Assembly (NCBI RefSeq): GCF_004117075.1 | Contig: NZ_CP026721.1 | Span: 372,001-436,000, forward strand | DNA: 64,000 nt | Reading direction: 5' to 3' | Source of the DNA: Fervidobacterium changbaicum | Lineage (GTDB): Bacteria; Thermotogota; Thermotogae; Thermotogales; Fervidobacteriaceae | Shown here: one piece after another, positions 9,609 through 17,945 of the stretch | How the letters are laid out: every line of letters begins with the position of its first letter | Numbering within the stretch: position 1 is the first letter of the stretch | Program-made: the position numbers and the translations under genes | Notes under the pieces: model-generated | What the model saw: the letters and a program-made list of their open reading frames with translations, nothing else | Databases searched by the model: none | What the model was told of the DNA's origin: nothing

Positions 9609-10306
9609 ATCTCATCACCCCTAAAAACTGGTCCATCGGTGCACGCGTGTTTAATTCCATTCATAGTCTCAACCGCACATCCCTTGCATGCTCCAATCCC
9701 ACAAGCCATGTATTCATTAAGCGATACGTAAACAAGCTTATTGGGCATATTCCTTACAGCCAGCTCTTCCATTATCCTTGAACCACTGACAAATATCCAA
9801 TCAAACCTCGAGTTGTTCAGTTCTTCAAGCAATCTCAAATATCCATCGTTGCCTACAACAGTATTTAGCTCGAATTGGCTCGTTATTTCGCGACTCAACG
9901 CAGACTTAGAAGCGACAAAGAGAGGGATTTTAAAGTGCTCTGAAAGATGTAATCCTTCAGCAAGACAAGAAGGTGCAACAACAACCGCCCCATTTCTATT
10001 TTCCGGAACAAATGCATTTCCCAGTGGTGCAAGTACGTTCAGTCTTTCACTTGTCTTGACAATGTACTCACTACCTTTACCAGCGATTTTGACGGATATG
10101 GCGACAGTACCTTCGATTCTTCCAAGTGTGAACGGTTTACGAGTTAATCCAGCACCGTCTACATTCACCATACAGAACTGCCCAGGGGAGAATTCGAGGT
10201 CTTCCTGAAATGAGATAAGATACGTTCTATCTGTGATCTCAATAGTGGATTTTTTGGTCAAGAGATACGCGTTGTATTTGACATTCTTAATTGAGAAACT
10301 CGCCAT
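9593..10306 (-). CDS. pyrK: Dihydroorotate dehydrogenase B, electron transfer subunit
   Basis: FAD and [2Fe-2S] subunit that moves electrons from PyrD to NAD. The 237-residue protein has a ferredoxin-reductase-like FAD domain (PGQFCMVNV, RKPFTLG), an NAD-binding middle, and a C-terminal cluster motif CGIGACKGCAVET followed by HACTDGPVF, giving the four Cys ligands. It overlaps the end of pyrC by 20 bp and pyrD by 16 bp. Confidence 0.92.
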   Translation of the reverse strand: MASFSIKNVKYNAYLLTKKSTIEITDRTYLISFQEDLEFSPGQFCMVNVDGAGLTRKPFTLGRIEGTVAISVKIAGKGSEYIVKTSERLNVLAPLGNAFVPENRNGAVVVAPSCLAEGLHLSEHFKIPLFVASKSALSREITSQFELNTVVGNDGYLRLLEELNNSRFDWIFVSGSRIMEELAVRNMPNKLVYVSLNEYMACGIGACKGCAVETMNGIKHACTDGPVFRGDEIWARH

Positions 10307-11447
10307 TCCAATACACCCACCTTCCGTTTCGCCTTACTCCCAAAATTCTTCCTTTCAACCTTTGCCCTTCAAATGCGCAGTTTTTCCCTTTACTCAAAAA
10401 TTTTCTACTCTCAACAACGTACTCAGCGCTTGTGTCAATCAGTACCGCATCGTCTGGAAAGTGCAAGTCTAACATTTCGTAGGTTTTATCAAGCACCCTC
10501 AGAGGATTAACGGTCAGATTCCTCAAGACTAGCTCTACATCTTGGAAAACTGTGAGATACACCGAGAACGCAACCTCTATGTGGGAACTTCCGTACGGTG
10601 CTTGTTCAAAACTATCACCCTTCTCAGGATGCGGTGCATGGTCAGTGGCAAAGCAGGTTATAACCCCATCTCGAACTGCCTTTACGAGTGCATCTCTATC
10701 TTTTGAAATTGGGGGATTAATCTTTTGGTTGGTATTCCTTATATCTTCCGGAAGGAAAAACACATGGTGAGGAGTTACTTCACAGGTGATTTGCGCTTTC
10801 CTTCTGAGAAATTCAATCATCTCTAAAGACTGGACTGTTGAAACGTGCTGGATGTGGAACTTATTAAAACCGAATTCCAAACCTGTCAAGACGGTTCGAC
10901 ATATCGCTATTGCTTCGTTTGAGTAAGTTCTTAATGCATTTGGAAGACTTGTTCCTATGTAAAAATCTCCTGGTATCTCGTGAATTTGCGAATGGTCAAA
11001 AACAAGTACATTTTTCTTTCTTGAAAACGCTCTTACCAAATCTTCGCTTGTGTATCTAATTCCGTCAGTCGACCAACCAGTGATGTTATCTTTGAAATTC
11101 TCAAGTTCGTCTAGGTCTTCAATATCTCCAAACAGACTTACAGTGTGCAAGAACTTCACTTCTTTACCTTTTGACAATCTGATATGATTTTCCAAAACAC
11201 CTAAATTCTCAATCGGCGGTTTTGTGTTTGGTTGTATAACGCACGCACCGAATCCTCCAACAAGTGCAGCACGGTTAAGTGAATCATAATCTTCTTGGTC
11301 GTTTAGCCTTACGTGAGTGTGAATGTCTACAAACGGTGGAGATAAGACAAGCGCTGGATTTTCTGTGTCAAACCTTTCAGGAAAATCGATATCAACCTTG
11401 GAGTTGACTATCTTAGCGGAAGCATAATCAAAGATCTGCACAGTCAT
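10287..11447 (-). CDS. pyrC: Dihydroorotase
   Basis: Amidohydrolase that cyclises carbamoyl aspartate to dihydroorotate. The roughly 386-residue type I enzyme has the metal-binding DIHTHVRL, the substrate motif QPNTKP, the later metal ligands in IQHVS, and TDHAPHP. ATG 11447 is chosen; the longer frame from 11522 would run through the attenuator hairpin. The GGGGGG run touches ATG 11447 and is better spaced for GTG 11441, so either start is possible. First gene of the operon. carA, carB, pyrB and pyrR are not in the window. Confidence 0.93.
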   Translation of the reverse strand: MTVQIFDYASAKIVNSKVDIDFPERFDTENPALVLSPPFVDIHTHVRLNDQEDYDSLNRAALVGGFGACVIQPNTKPPIENLGVLENHIRLSKGKEVKFLHTVSLFGDIEDLDELENFKDNITGWSTDGIRYTSEDLVRAFSRKKNVLVFDHSQIHEIPGDFYIGTSLPNALRTYSNEAIAICRTVLTGLEFGFNKFHIQHVSTVQSLEMIEFLRRKAQITCEVTPHHVFFLPEDIRNTNQKINPPISKDRDALVKAVRDGVITCFATDHAPHPEKGDSFEQAPYGSSHIEVAFSVYLTVFQDVELVLRNLTVNPLRVLDKTYEMLDLHFPDDAVLIDTSAEYVVESRKFLSKGKNCAFEGQRLKGRILGVRRNGRWVYWNGEFLN

Positions 11448-11470
11448 CCCCCCGATGCAACAATAAATAA

Positions 11471-11496
11471 AAAGAGACCTCAAATGAGGTCTCTTT
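11471..11496 (-). terminator. Transcription attenuator of the pyr leader
   Basis: Perfect 11-bp stem AAAGAGACCTC / GAGGTCTCTTT with a 4-nt loop. On the minus strand it is followed by TTTTTATTTATT. It ends about 25 bp before pyrC, so it works as a premature terminator in the leader. An upstream CTCTTT in the leader (plus 11586-11591) is complementary to its 5' arm and is a candidate antiterminator strand. Confidence 0.88.
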
Positions 11497-11650
11497 ATTA
11501 GAAGAAATATTGAATTTCGCATTATACAATAAGACTAAACAACCAAACAATAGAGCATTAAGAAACTCCAAAATTTTACTCTCTGAAAGAGTAAACAGAG
11601 CAGAACTAATTATAGCAAAATATACATCACATCTTCCTTGGCTTACCAGG

Positions 11651-11671
11651 TTTTGGCCTCGCTGGACCAAA
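11651..11671 (-). ncRNA. PyrR-binding hairpin in the pyr leader
   Basis: On the minus strand UUUGG and CCAAA close a hairpin whose loop is UCCAGCGAGG. This fits the known PyrR recognition consensus (UCCNGNGAGG core). It lies about 30 nt after the inferred transcription start and upstream of an intrinsic terminator, the layout of PyrR-controlled attenuation. PyrR itself is not encoded here. Confidence 0.85.
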
Positions 11672-11703
11672 TTAACCACGTTAACACCTCCGATTTCTGG
11701 AAA

Positions 11704-11733
11704 ATTCTACCACATCACAGTTCGATCTGTCAA
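11704..11733 (-). promoter_or_regulatory. pyr operon promoter
   Basis: On the minus strand a consensus -35 TTGACA (plus 11728-11733) is separated by 18 bp from -10 TAGAAT (plus 11704-11709), which places the start near 11697. The leader is then about 250 nt long. Confidence 0.85.
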
Positions 11734-11838
11734 GATAAGTAGTGAATAAGTACCAAATATACGTTGGAAAGTGTTGATTTCTATCAAAACTTGTTTTCTT
11801 AGGTGCATAATTTTTGTTTCTCACATACTCTACAACTC

Positions 11839-11873
11839 TTGACAACGTATACTGTAATATGGTACTATTACAG
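11839..11873 (+). promoter_or_regulatory. Promoter with GntR-type operator
   Basis: -35 TTGACA (11839-11844), 18 bp, -10 TACTAT (11863-11868). The -10 is embedded in an inverted repeat CTGTAATA-N6-TATTACAG (11852-11873). Its position over the -10 and just before a GntR gene suggests autorepression. Confidence 0.8.
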
Positions 11874-11911
11874 TAGATGGAACTGAATGAATTACTTTGG
11901 GAGTGTTGAGT

Positions 11912-12319
11912 GTGTGGTTTGTTGTAGATCCTCATTCTTCGGTACCGATTTATGCTCAGATTAAAGAAAAGATAAAGGCAATGATATTGAATTCGAAACT
12001 GAAGCCTGGTGATTCGTTACCTTCGATAAGAACTCTTGCGAAAGATATTGGGGTGAATGTGAATACTGTTGCCCGGGCTTATCGTGAGCTGGAATTGGAA
12101 GGTATTATACGTGCTGAGCGAGGCGAGAGGTATGCTGTCGTAGGATTTGAAGACAAGATTTATTTCGAGACTAAAGAGAGGCTTATCAAAGAACTAAAGA
12201 GTGTCTTAAAACGGTGCCAGGATTTGGGTATAAGTAAGGAAGAAGTTCTTAGGTTGTTAGAAGAGGTCTATATGCACCAAAATGAAGGAGGAGACGAGTA
12301 TGACAACTCTAAAGAATGA
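11912..12319 (+). CDS. GntR-family regulator, YtrA type
   Basis: Short repressor of about 135 residues. An N-terminal winged helix (VPIYAQIKEKI through LPSIRTLAKDIGVNVNTVARAY) is followed by only a short helical tail, as in the YtrA subfamily that controls ABC exporters. The start is taken at GTG 11912 with GGGAG 8 nt upstream; TTG 11897 is an in-frame alternative without a ribosome binding site. It overlaps the ATPase gene by 20 bp and probably represses its own operon through the repeat at 11852-11873. Confidence 0.88.
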   Translation: MWFVVDPHSSVPIYAQIKEKIKAMILNSKLKPGDSLPSIRTLAKDIGVNVNTVARAYRELELEGIIRAERGERYAVVGFEDKIYFETKERLIKELKSVLKRCQDLGISKEEVLRLLEEVYMHQNEGGDEYDNSKE

Positions 12320-13157
12320 AGATACTTTAGTTCTTAGCGTTAGGAATTTGAAGAAATACTACGGTAACATTCGGGCTGTAGACGGTGTTTCTTTTGATGT
12401 GAAAAGGGGCGAAATTTTTGCACTGCTTGGGCCAAACGGTGCAGGAAAGACAACAACCATCAAGTGTATTCTTGGGTTTAGGAGAAAAGATGAGGGTGAA
12501 ATTATTTTGAACGGGACTGTTTCTTTTGTTCCAGACGGAAAAGAGCTGTACGGCTCGTACACTGTAGAGCGTATGGTGAAAGTAGCTAAGGAGCTAACGG
12601 ATAGATTTGACGAAAAGAAGTGTATAGAGTATGTTGAAAGGTTTGAAATTCCGGTTGATGAGAAGGTATCGAGCTTGTCGAGTGGTCAAACAACGCAGCT
12701 TTACCTTGCTATCGCTTTTTCACAGCAATCAGACCTCTACATCTTCGACGAGCCAACATGGGGATTGGATCCAATAGTGAGGAATCAAGTTCTTGAGATG
12801 ATAAGAGAGATCCCGCTTGATGGTAAAAGTGTCTTTTATACCAGCCATATCCTGAGTGAAGTTGAAAAGGTTGCGGATAAAGTTGCAATTATGAGTAAGG
12901 GGAAGATAATGGATATCGGATATCTTGACGATATGAAGGAAAAGTACTGTGCTGTGAGTGTTCCTAAAGACCTCAAAGATGTGACGGTGGAAGGCTATAA
13001 ATACAAAAGTACAGAAAGTGAAGATATTTACATTGTGACTAAAGATTATGCAATTTCGAAAAATTTGGAATTTTCTGCTGTTCCTTTTGAAGCCATATTT
13101 GAAGCGCTCGTTTTGGATAGGAATAATTTCAACGCGAAGACTAAAGATATCCAATAA
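12300..13157 (+). CDS. ABC transporter ATP-binding protein
   Basis: ATPase of an ABC-2 type transporter, 285 residues. Walker A is GPNGAGKTT, the signature region is SSGQTTQLYLA (a variant of LSGGQ), Walker B is LYIFDEPTWGLDP and the switch His is in YTSHILSEVE. About 70 C-terminal residues form an extra domain. ATG 12300 has AAGGAGG upstream; the frame opens at 12282. It lies between the YtrA-type regulator and a single permease gene, as in YtrAB-like exporters. The substrate is unknown. Confidence 0.9.
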   Translation: MTTLKNEDTLVLSVRNLKKYYGNIRAVDGVSFDVKRGEIFALLGPNGAGKTTTIKCILGFRRKDEGEIILNGTVSFVPDGKELYGSYTVERMVKVAKELTDRFDEKKCIEYVERFEIPVDEKVSSLSSGQTTQLYLAIAFSQQSDLYIFDEPTWGLDPIVRNQVLEMIREIPLDGKSVFYTSHILSEVEKVADKVAIMSKGKIMDIGYLDDMKEKYCAVSVPKDLKDVTVEGYKYKSTESEDIYIVTKDYAISKNLEFSAVPFEAIFEALVLDRNNFNAKTKDIQ

Positions 13158-13175
13158 ATAAAGGTGGTGTGAAAG

Positions 13176-13925
13176 ATGAGGAAAGAGTTTTACGATATGA
13201 GAGTGAGATTTTTTGGGGTGTTTATCGTGATTTTAGGGCTCTTCTTTATAGTCGCTCCGTTCCAAAAGTTCACAGTTTCAATGCTTGAAGGTTACTCTGG
13301 CAATCCGATGATTGAAAAATTCTTGCCAGGAGCTATGTTGAACAGGCTTAAGGAATGGAACTTCTATATAAATTCTCAGTGGTATGGGAAGAATTTTGGA
13401 CAGATGGTTGGGATTATAGGTATAATAATGGGATTTCCGCTCTTTGCAAGGGAATTTGAAAATGGTACAATTATCTTCCTGCTTGTCAGAAAACCGCGCA
13501 GGTGGATATATTTCACAAAGTTCACGACAGCAGCCATTGCTACGGTTTTATTGATGGTGCTAGGTGCTTTGCTACCGTTAGTCTATTCAGTTGTGGTTGG
13601 CAAGGAGTATGCAGTTTCTGTTGTTCCGAAATTCATGGTTCATAACATCTTTGGAGCACTTTTGTGGTATGCTGTAAGTGCATTCTTCTCGGTACTCTTT
13701 AACGAACAGGTGAAACCACTTCTTGCATCACTCGGCTTACTTGCGCTAACAACCACGGCTGGGTTGCTTAAACCTTTAAGATACCTCAATACGTTCAGTT
13801 ACCAGCTTGGGATAAGTGTCTTTGAGAAAGGAAAAGTCGACGTTGGTTATACGTTTGGAGTAATTGTAATAATTTCTTTGTTCGTTGTGGCAGGTTATTT
13901 CGTTTTCGAGTGTAAGGAGGTTTAG
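13176..13925 (+). CDS. ABC-2 type transporter permease
   Basis: Membrane subunit of 249 residues with about six hydrophobic segments (for example FFGVFIVILGLFFIV, the segment near residue 85, ATVLLMVLGALLPLVYSV, and the last segment near VIVIISLFVVAGYFVF). The motif FAREFENGTI in the first cytosolic loop is typical of ABC-2 permeases. It has SD AAGGTGGTG and lies 18 bp after the ATPase gene, its likely partner. The substrate cannot be inferred. Confidence 0.85.
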   Translation: MRKEFYDMRVRFFGVFIVILGLFFIVAPFQKFTVSMLEGYSGNPMIEKFLPGAMLNRLKEWNFYINSQWYGKNFGQMVGIIGIIMGFPLFAREFENGTIIFLLVRKPRRWIYFTKFTTAAIATVLLMVLGALLPLVYSVVVGKEYAVSVVPKFMVHNIFGALLWYAVSAFFSVLFNEQVKPLLASLGLLALTTTAGLLKPLRYLNTFSYQLGISVFEKGKVDVGYTFGVIVIISLFVVAGYFVFECKEV

Positions 13926-13975
13926 TTTGAAGAGTTCTTTTGATTGATAGAATTTCTTTCGAAGGAGGGATACAG

Positions 13976-14299
13976 ATGATAGTGGTGACGACTGATTTCG
14001 TACCTGGGTATGAAATTGTTGAAACTCTCGGAGTTGTTACTGGGAGCATAGTTAACTCAAAACACTTGGGGAAGGATATCGCAGCTGCCTTTAAGACTTT
14101 AGCTGGAGGCGAGATAAAGAGTTATACTGAACTGTTGATAGAAAGCAGGAATATGGCTTTGAAAAGGATGATAGACGAAGCTGAGAAGCTTGGCGCAGAT
14201 GCTGTTGTTGGATTAAGATTTGGTTCTTCTTCGGTAATGCAAAGTGCGGCAGAAATCCTTGCCTATGGTACGGCTGTAAAGCTAAGAAAGAAGGATTAA
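13976..14299 (+). CDS. UPF0145 (YbjQ-like) protein
   Basis: Small 107-residue protein of the YbjQ/UPF0145 family, seen as MIVVTTDFVPGYEIVETLG, GSIVNSKHLGKDI and the C-terminal DAVVGLRFGSS. The family forms pentamers; its function is unknown. ATG 13976 with GAAGGAGGG is chosen over an upstream TTG at 13940. It lies about 50 bp after the permease gene and is followed by a terminator, so it is probably co-transcribed with the ABC system. Confidence 0.88.
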   Translation: MIVVTTDFVPGYEIVETLGVVTGSIVNSKHLGKDIAAAFKTLAGGEIKSYTELLIESRNMALKRMIDEAEKLGADAVVGLRFGSSSVMQSAAEILAYGTAVKLRKKD

Positions 14300-14303
14300 G
14301 TGA

Positions 14304-14328
14304 AAAGCCCCGCGGAAAGCGGGGCTTT
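14304..14328. terminator. Bidirectional intrinsic terminator
   Basis: 10-bp stem AAAGCCCCGC / GCGGGGCTTT with a 5-nt loop between the convergent UPF0145 and MFS genes. A short T run follows on each strand. Confidence 0.9.
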
Positions 14329-14358
14329 AATTTTGATGTATCTGTTGTTCGATAACTG

Positions 14359-15630
14359 TTATTTTCGAACCTTAACATCTCCTCTCTTCACAAACTGGAG
14401 TGTGAGTATGGCAAGTAAGAAAAATACCAACGTTAGAATGATGAGTGTATTGTAGCCTATCTTATCGATGAAAAATCCCGCCAGTGGAGGAGCTATGATA
14501 TTTGCAGCCATTGAGAAGAAGTAATACAAACCTGTGTAACCTCCAACTTTCTCTTCGACGGTCATGTCAACGATTGTTGGTAATGAATTGACATTAACCA
14601 TCGCCCATCCCAAGCCACCTATTGCAAAAAGTGCAAAGAATACTTTCGTAAGTAAATTCGCGTCTGAAATAAGCCTTGTCGAAACAATAACCCCAAGAAG
14701 TATTGCAATTACTATTAACAATCCGATAGTCATCGTTTTCTTTCTACCGATTTTAGAGCCTATGAAACCTGCAGGAATAGCAAAGAGCATGAACGTTAAA
14801 GAGAAGAATCCAAGGACGAGCGCTCCTGTGCTCTCTTTGATACCCATTTGGAATTTCGCATAACTTGTGAAGAATGTTTCGAGAGCGTTGTAGCCAATGA
14901 ACCACAAAAGGATAGATAAAAGCATCATGAGTAAGCTTTTTTCGTTCGATTTGAAAACGTCTCTTAAGTTTTCTGATAATTCAAGCATGGTCTTTTTGTA
15001 AACATTCTCAAACCTGATCTTCTCCCCACTTCTAGTGCGGTACTTTTCGTCTTCCTTAATGAAGAGAACAACAAGCAATTGAGAAAAGACCATAACGATT
15101 GCACCGACATAGAATGGAAGTGAATAATGCTTGTCGTAAAGCGGTTTGCCTGCAAAAAACGCAAGTAATGCACCAACACCGCCCATGAAATTTATAACTC
15201 CATTTGCTTGGCTTCTATATTCGGAAGGAGTTATGTCCGGCATAAGTGCGATAACGGGCGAGCGGAAGAGAGCCATGAAGAAGTTCATGAAGATGATATT
15301 GAGCATCATCAACCACAACAGTTGCCAGGCTCTTGTTAGTGGTATCAGTGCAAAGGTAATCGCCGAAAGTGGTGCACCAACGAGTATATAGGGCATGCGC
15401 CTTCCGAGTTGTGTTCTGGTTTGGTCACTGAGAACACCGATAAGTGGAAGCATGATGATCGCAAAGATGTTGTCAATGGTCATCACAAATCCGATAAGTG
15501 TGGACGACAAATTAAAGTCTTTGAGAAATATCGGAACATACGAGTTGTACAGTGGCCATAACAAACTGATACCAAAAAAGCCAAATCCAAGCAGAAGTAA
15601 CTTTGTGAATGAAAACTTTGTGCTCTTCAT
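14359..15630 (-). CDS. MFS transporter, sugar/cation symporter-like
   Basis: Major facilitator superfamily protein of 423 residues with about 12 membrane segments. The loop between helices 2 and 3 reads GVLSDQTRTQLGRRMPYIL, which resembles the D-(R/K)-T-x-x-x-GRR motif of the SLC45/GPH-like sugar carriers. A central cytosolic loop (residues about 185-215) is highly charged. Start ATG 15630 has a GGGGGGATGAGG ribosome binding region. No neighbouring catabolic gene indicates a substrate; a sugar is the best guess. Confidence 0.82.
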   Translation of the reverse strand: MKSTKFSFTKLLLLGFGFFGISLLWPLYNSYVPIFLKDFNLSSTLIGFVMTIDNIFAIIMLPLIGVLSDQTRTQLGRRMPYILVGAPLSAITFALIPLTRAWQLLWLMMLNIIFMNFFMALFRSPVIALMPDITPSEYRSQANGVINFMGGVGALLAFFAGKPLYDKHYSLPFYVGAIVMVFSQLLVVLFIKEDEKYRTRSGEKIRFENVYKKTMLELSENLRDVFKSNEKSLLMMLLSILLWFIGYNALETFFTSYAKFQMGIKESTGALVLGFFSLTFMLFAIPAGFIGSKIGRKKTMTIGLLIVIAILLGVIVSTRLISDANLLTKVFFALFAIGGLGWAMVNVNSLPTIVDMTVEEKVGGYTGLYYFFSMAANIIAPPLAGFFIDKIGYNTLIILTLVFFLLAILTLQFVKRGDVKVRK

Positions 15631-15781
15631 ACCTCATCCCCCCTATAAGAGATTTGCGTGAACATAGAGACAATACGATTATACAACAAATATTAAATTT
15701 CCTATCCTTCTTGCCTCCCCAATTCGGTTCCAACGAAATCTTGAGCGCAGCGATTGTGAAAAAAGTCATTTGTAAAATTTA

Positions 15782-15837
15782 CCAAACTGTAACATGTAAA
15801 TGATTGCGTTTGTTACCATGGTTTGGTTTAATATAAT
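15782..15837 (+). promoter_or_regulatory. Promoter and candidate operator of the sulfur operon
   Basis: A -10 TATAAT at 15832-15837 has a -35 TTGTTA at 15810-15815 with a 16-bp spacer. Around the -35 lie nested inverted elements: CCAAAC (15782-15787) with GTTTGG (15821-15826), and TGTAACA with TGTTACC. The leader also has a hairpin GTGGG-TGGAG-CCCAC at 15861-15875. The operator role is inferred. Confidence 0.55.
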
Positions 15838-15899
15838 TGGAAAGTGAAAAAAATCTCAAAGTGGGTGGAGCCCACAAAATAAAAGAGGGAGGGACTTTT

Positions 15900-16142
15900 A
15901 TGGCGAAATATGCAGTTACAAAGTCATTAGACGTCAGGGGAGAAGTTTGTCCAGTTCCGGATGTAGAAACAAAGAGAGCACTCAAGGATATGAAACCTGG
16001 TGAAATCCTTGAAGTTTGGGTCGATTATCCAATGTCGAAAGAAAGAATTCCCGAAACCGTCAAGGCAATGGGACATGAAGTTCTTGAAATTGAAGAAGTT
16101 GGTCCAAGTGAATGGAAAATATACATAAAAGTAAATGGCTGA
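15900..16142 (+). CDS. tusA: TusA-family sulfur carrier protein
   Basis: 80-residue sulfur carrier. TusA proteins hold sulfur as a persulfide on the first Cys of the CPxP motif, here C17 in DVRGEVCPVP, and pass it between enzymes. ATG 15900 follows GAGGGAGGG; the longer frame from 15837 overlaps the promoter. It is first in a five-gene operon with a thiosulfate transporter and DsrE-family proteins, so it probably receives sulfur derived from imported thiosulfate. It closely resembles the TusA domain of the regulator at 18282-18878 (CPVPD, VDYP, KER/AERIP and the ending IYIKV). Confidence 0.93.
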   Translation: MAKYAVTKSLDVRGEVCPVPDVETKRALKDMKPGEILEVWVDYPMSKERIPETVKAMGHEVLEIEEVGPSEWKIYIKVNG

Positions 16143-16160
16143 TAACAGGGGTGAATTGAT

Positions 16161-17156
16161 ATGGCTTGGTCAGGGTTAATAATTGGTCTCATTTTCGGTG
16201 TGATTTTGCAAAGAGGACGCGTGTGTTTTAACTCTGCTTACAGAGACCTTGTTTTCTTCAAAGATAACTATTTGATGAAACTTTATACGTTCGCTGTTGG
16301 GCTCGAGGCTATTCTTTTCGTTCTTTTTGCTCAATTCGGTCTTATTACGCTCAATCCGAAACCAATAAATCTCGTTGGTAACACACTTGGTGCCTTTACA
16401 TTTGGTTTAGGTATGGTTCTTGCAGGCGGTTGTGCTTCTGGTGTTACATACAGAACAGGTGAGGGTCTAACAACTGCTTGGTTTGCTGCTTTAATATACG
16501 GTTTGACAGCTACTTCCGTAAAGGGTGGAGCACTAAAGTTCATATCAAACTGGCTTGGACAATTCAACAAAACCGTTGAAAATCACGTTTCAAGCATATA
16601 CAAGCCACAATCTGGTTTGACACTTCCAGACGTCTTCCACATTAATCCTTTGGTAATGGCTATTATTTTTGCTGCAATCCTCTGGGTTTATGCATTTGGA
16701 ACAAAGACAACAAACAGGGAAACGAAGCTTTCTTGGAAGGTTGCAGCAGTGCTCTTGGCGATACTTGCACCGTTTGCCTGGTGGACAAGTCAGAAAGCTG
16801 GAAGAATGTACGGACTTGGTATTACTGGTGGTTGGATCAATTTGATAAAGAGTTTTACAACAGGTGAAGCACTTAGCTGGGAAGGTTTTGAGATAATAGG
16901 TATAATCATTGGTGCTGCAATTTCGGCTGTGCAAGCCAAGGAGTTCAAACTAAGAATGCCAAAACAGCCAAAGACATACGTCCAGGTAATGATCGGTGGA
17001 GTTCTTATGGGACTTGGTGCGGCAATGGCCGATGCTTGTAACATTGGCCACGCTCTCACAGGTGTTGGACTTATGGCAGTCTCCTCGATAATTGCAACAG
17101 TCTTCTTTATGCTTGGAAACTGGACAATGGCTTGGTTCTTGTTTGGAAGAAAATAA
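16161..17156 (+). CDS. tsuA: YeeE/YedE-family thiosulfate transporter
   Basis: Integral membrane protein of 331 residues with two Sulf_transp halves. The known thiosulfate transporter TsuA (YeeE) of Spirochaeta thermophila relays thiosulfate past three essential cysteines, C22, C91 and C293. Here Cys occurs at exactly residue 22 (GRVCFN), 91 (AGGCASG) and 293 (DACNIGH). It follows tusA by 18 bp with SD AGGGGTGA. YeeE genes are commonly beside a TusA-like gene, which fits sulfur hand-over to the carrier. Thiosulfate as substrate follows from the family. Confidence 0.92.
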   Translation: MAWSGLIIGLIFGVILQRGRVCFNSAYRDLVFFKDNYLMKLYTFAVGLEAILFVLFAQFGLITLNPKPINLVGNTLGAFTFGLGMVLAGGCASGVTYRTGEGLTTAWFAALIYGLTATSVKGGALKFISNWLGQFNKTVENHVSSIYKPQSGLTLPDVFHINPLVMAIIFAAILWVYAFGTKTTNRETKLSWKVAAVLLAILAPFAWWTSQKAGRMYGLGITGGWINLIKSFTTGEALSWEGFEIIGIIIGAAISAVQAKEFKLRMPKQPKTYVQVMIGGVLMGLGAAMADACNIGHALTGVGLMAVSSIIATVFFMLGNWTMAWFLFGRK

Positions 17157-17196
17157 GCAAGTCGATCATTTTATGTGAATTTGAGGAGTTGATATA

Positions 17197-17550
17197 ATGA
17201 AGATAGCAATTCAAGTGATGGTTCCCCCTTACACGTACCAGGATTTGGATACAGCTATCCATATCGCAGAAGCTGCACTAAAAAGAGGTCACGAGGTTAC
17301 TATATTCTTGTTCGCAGATTCAGTTCTCTCAATTAATTCTAAGGTTAAGCCGATAAGAACTGACAGGAATATACCTGAGAAAATGAAAGAGCTGGCAGCT
17401 AAAGGTGTACGTATTGAAATCTGTGGTATTTGTATGGATTACCGAGGAGTAACAGAAGATATGATAGTCGAAGGCTCAAGACCAAGTGGCTTACCTGAAC
17501 TGGCAAGTCTTTTTGCTAACTGTGACAGGTTCATAAGCCTTATGGCTTAA
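17197..17550 (+). CDS. DsrE/TusD-like sulfurtransferase subunit
   Basis: 117-residue DsrE-family protein. In the DsrEFH and TusBCD hexamers the DsrE/TusD Cys carries the persulfide; here ICGICMDYRG gives C76 at the position of the catalytic Cys, with a second C79 nearby. It lies third in the sulfur operon with SD TTGAGGAG and is followed by two other small DsrE-fold genes, consistent with a three-subunit complex in the cytoplasm. Confidence 0.85.
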   Translation: MKIAIQVMVPPYTYQDLDTAIHIAEAALKRGHEVTIFLFADSVLSINSKVKPIRTDRNIPEKMKELAAKGVRIEICGICMDYRGVTEDMIVEGSRPSGLPELASLFANCDRFISLMA

Positions 17551-17578
17551 TGATTATGGCATGTTGGGTGGTGAAATA

Positions 17579-17935
17579 ATGGCTAAGAAATTACTATTCG
17601 TTGTATACCAATCCCCAGTAGGTTCAATTTGGGTTAATGAAGCGTTTAGAACAGCTTTCGGAATGTACGGAGAAGACCTTGAACCAGCAGTTCTCTTGAT
17701 GAACGAAGCAACTGTTGCAGTAAGACCGACGTGTAAGCCAGAATGTCTCGGCCTTCTTCCTATCAGCATGGTGAAAAGATACTTAGCAAGGTACGGCACA
17801 CCTGTCTATGTAGTTAAGGAAGATGCCGAAAGAATGAAGGTTACAGAGGTTGATCCAGAATACGGTGCACAGTTTGTAAGCAAGGCAGAGCTCTCGAAGC
17901 TTTTCCATGAGTACGATTACGTTGTTTTTATGTGA
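17579..17935 (+). CDS. DsrF/TusC-like DsrE-family protein
   Basis: 118-residue protein of the DsrE fold. It begins MAKKLLFVVYQSP, contains a helix with NEAFRTAFGMYG, and carries C52 and C56 in RPTCKPEC. By size and gene order it fits the DsrF/TusC subunit, which is structural rather than catalytic in known complexes. ATG 17579 follows GGGTGGTG; the frame opens a few codons earlier at 17561. The Cys pair is unusual for a TusC-type subunit. Confidence 0.75.
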   Translation: MAKKLLFVVYQSPVGSIWVNEAFRTAFGMYGEDLEPAVLLMNEATVAVRPTCKPECLGLLPISMVKRYLARYGTPVYVVKEDAERMKVTEVDPEYGAQFVSKAELSKLFHEYDYVVFM

Positions 17936-17945
17936 GGTGAATGAA

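Noticed and set aside
9741-10208. 155-codon plus-strand frame opposite pyrK
   Set aside because: Antisense shadow of a well-supported gene; no family motif and no ribosome binding site.
11428-11679. 83-codon minus-strand frame in the pyr leader as an independent protein gene
   Set aside because: It covers the PyrR hairpin and the attenuator and has no recognisable family; kept only as a possible leader ORF in the findings.
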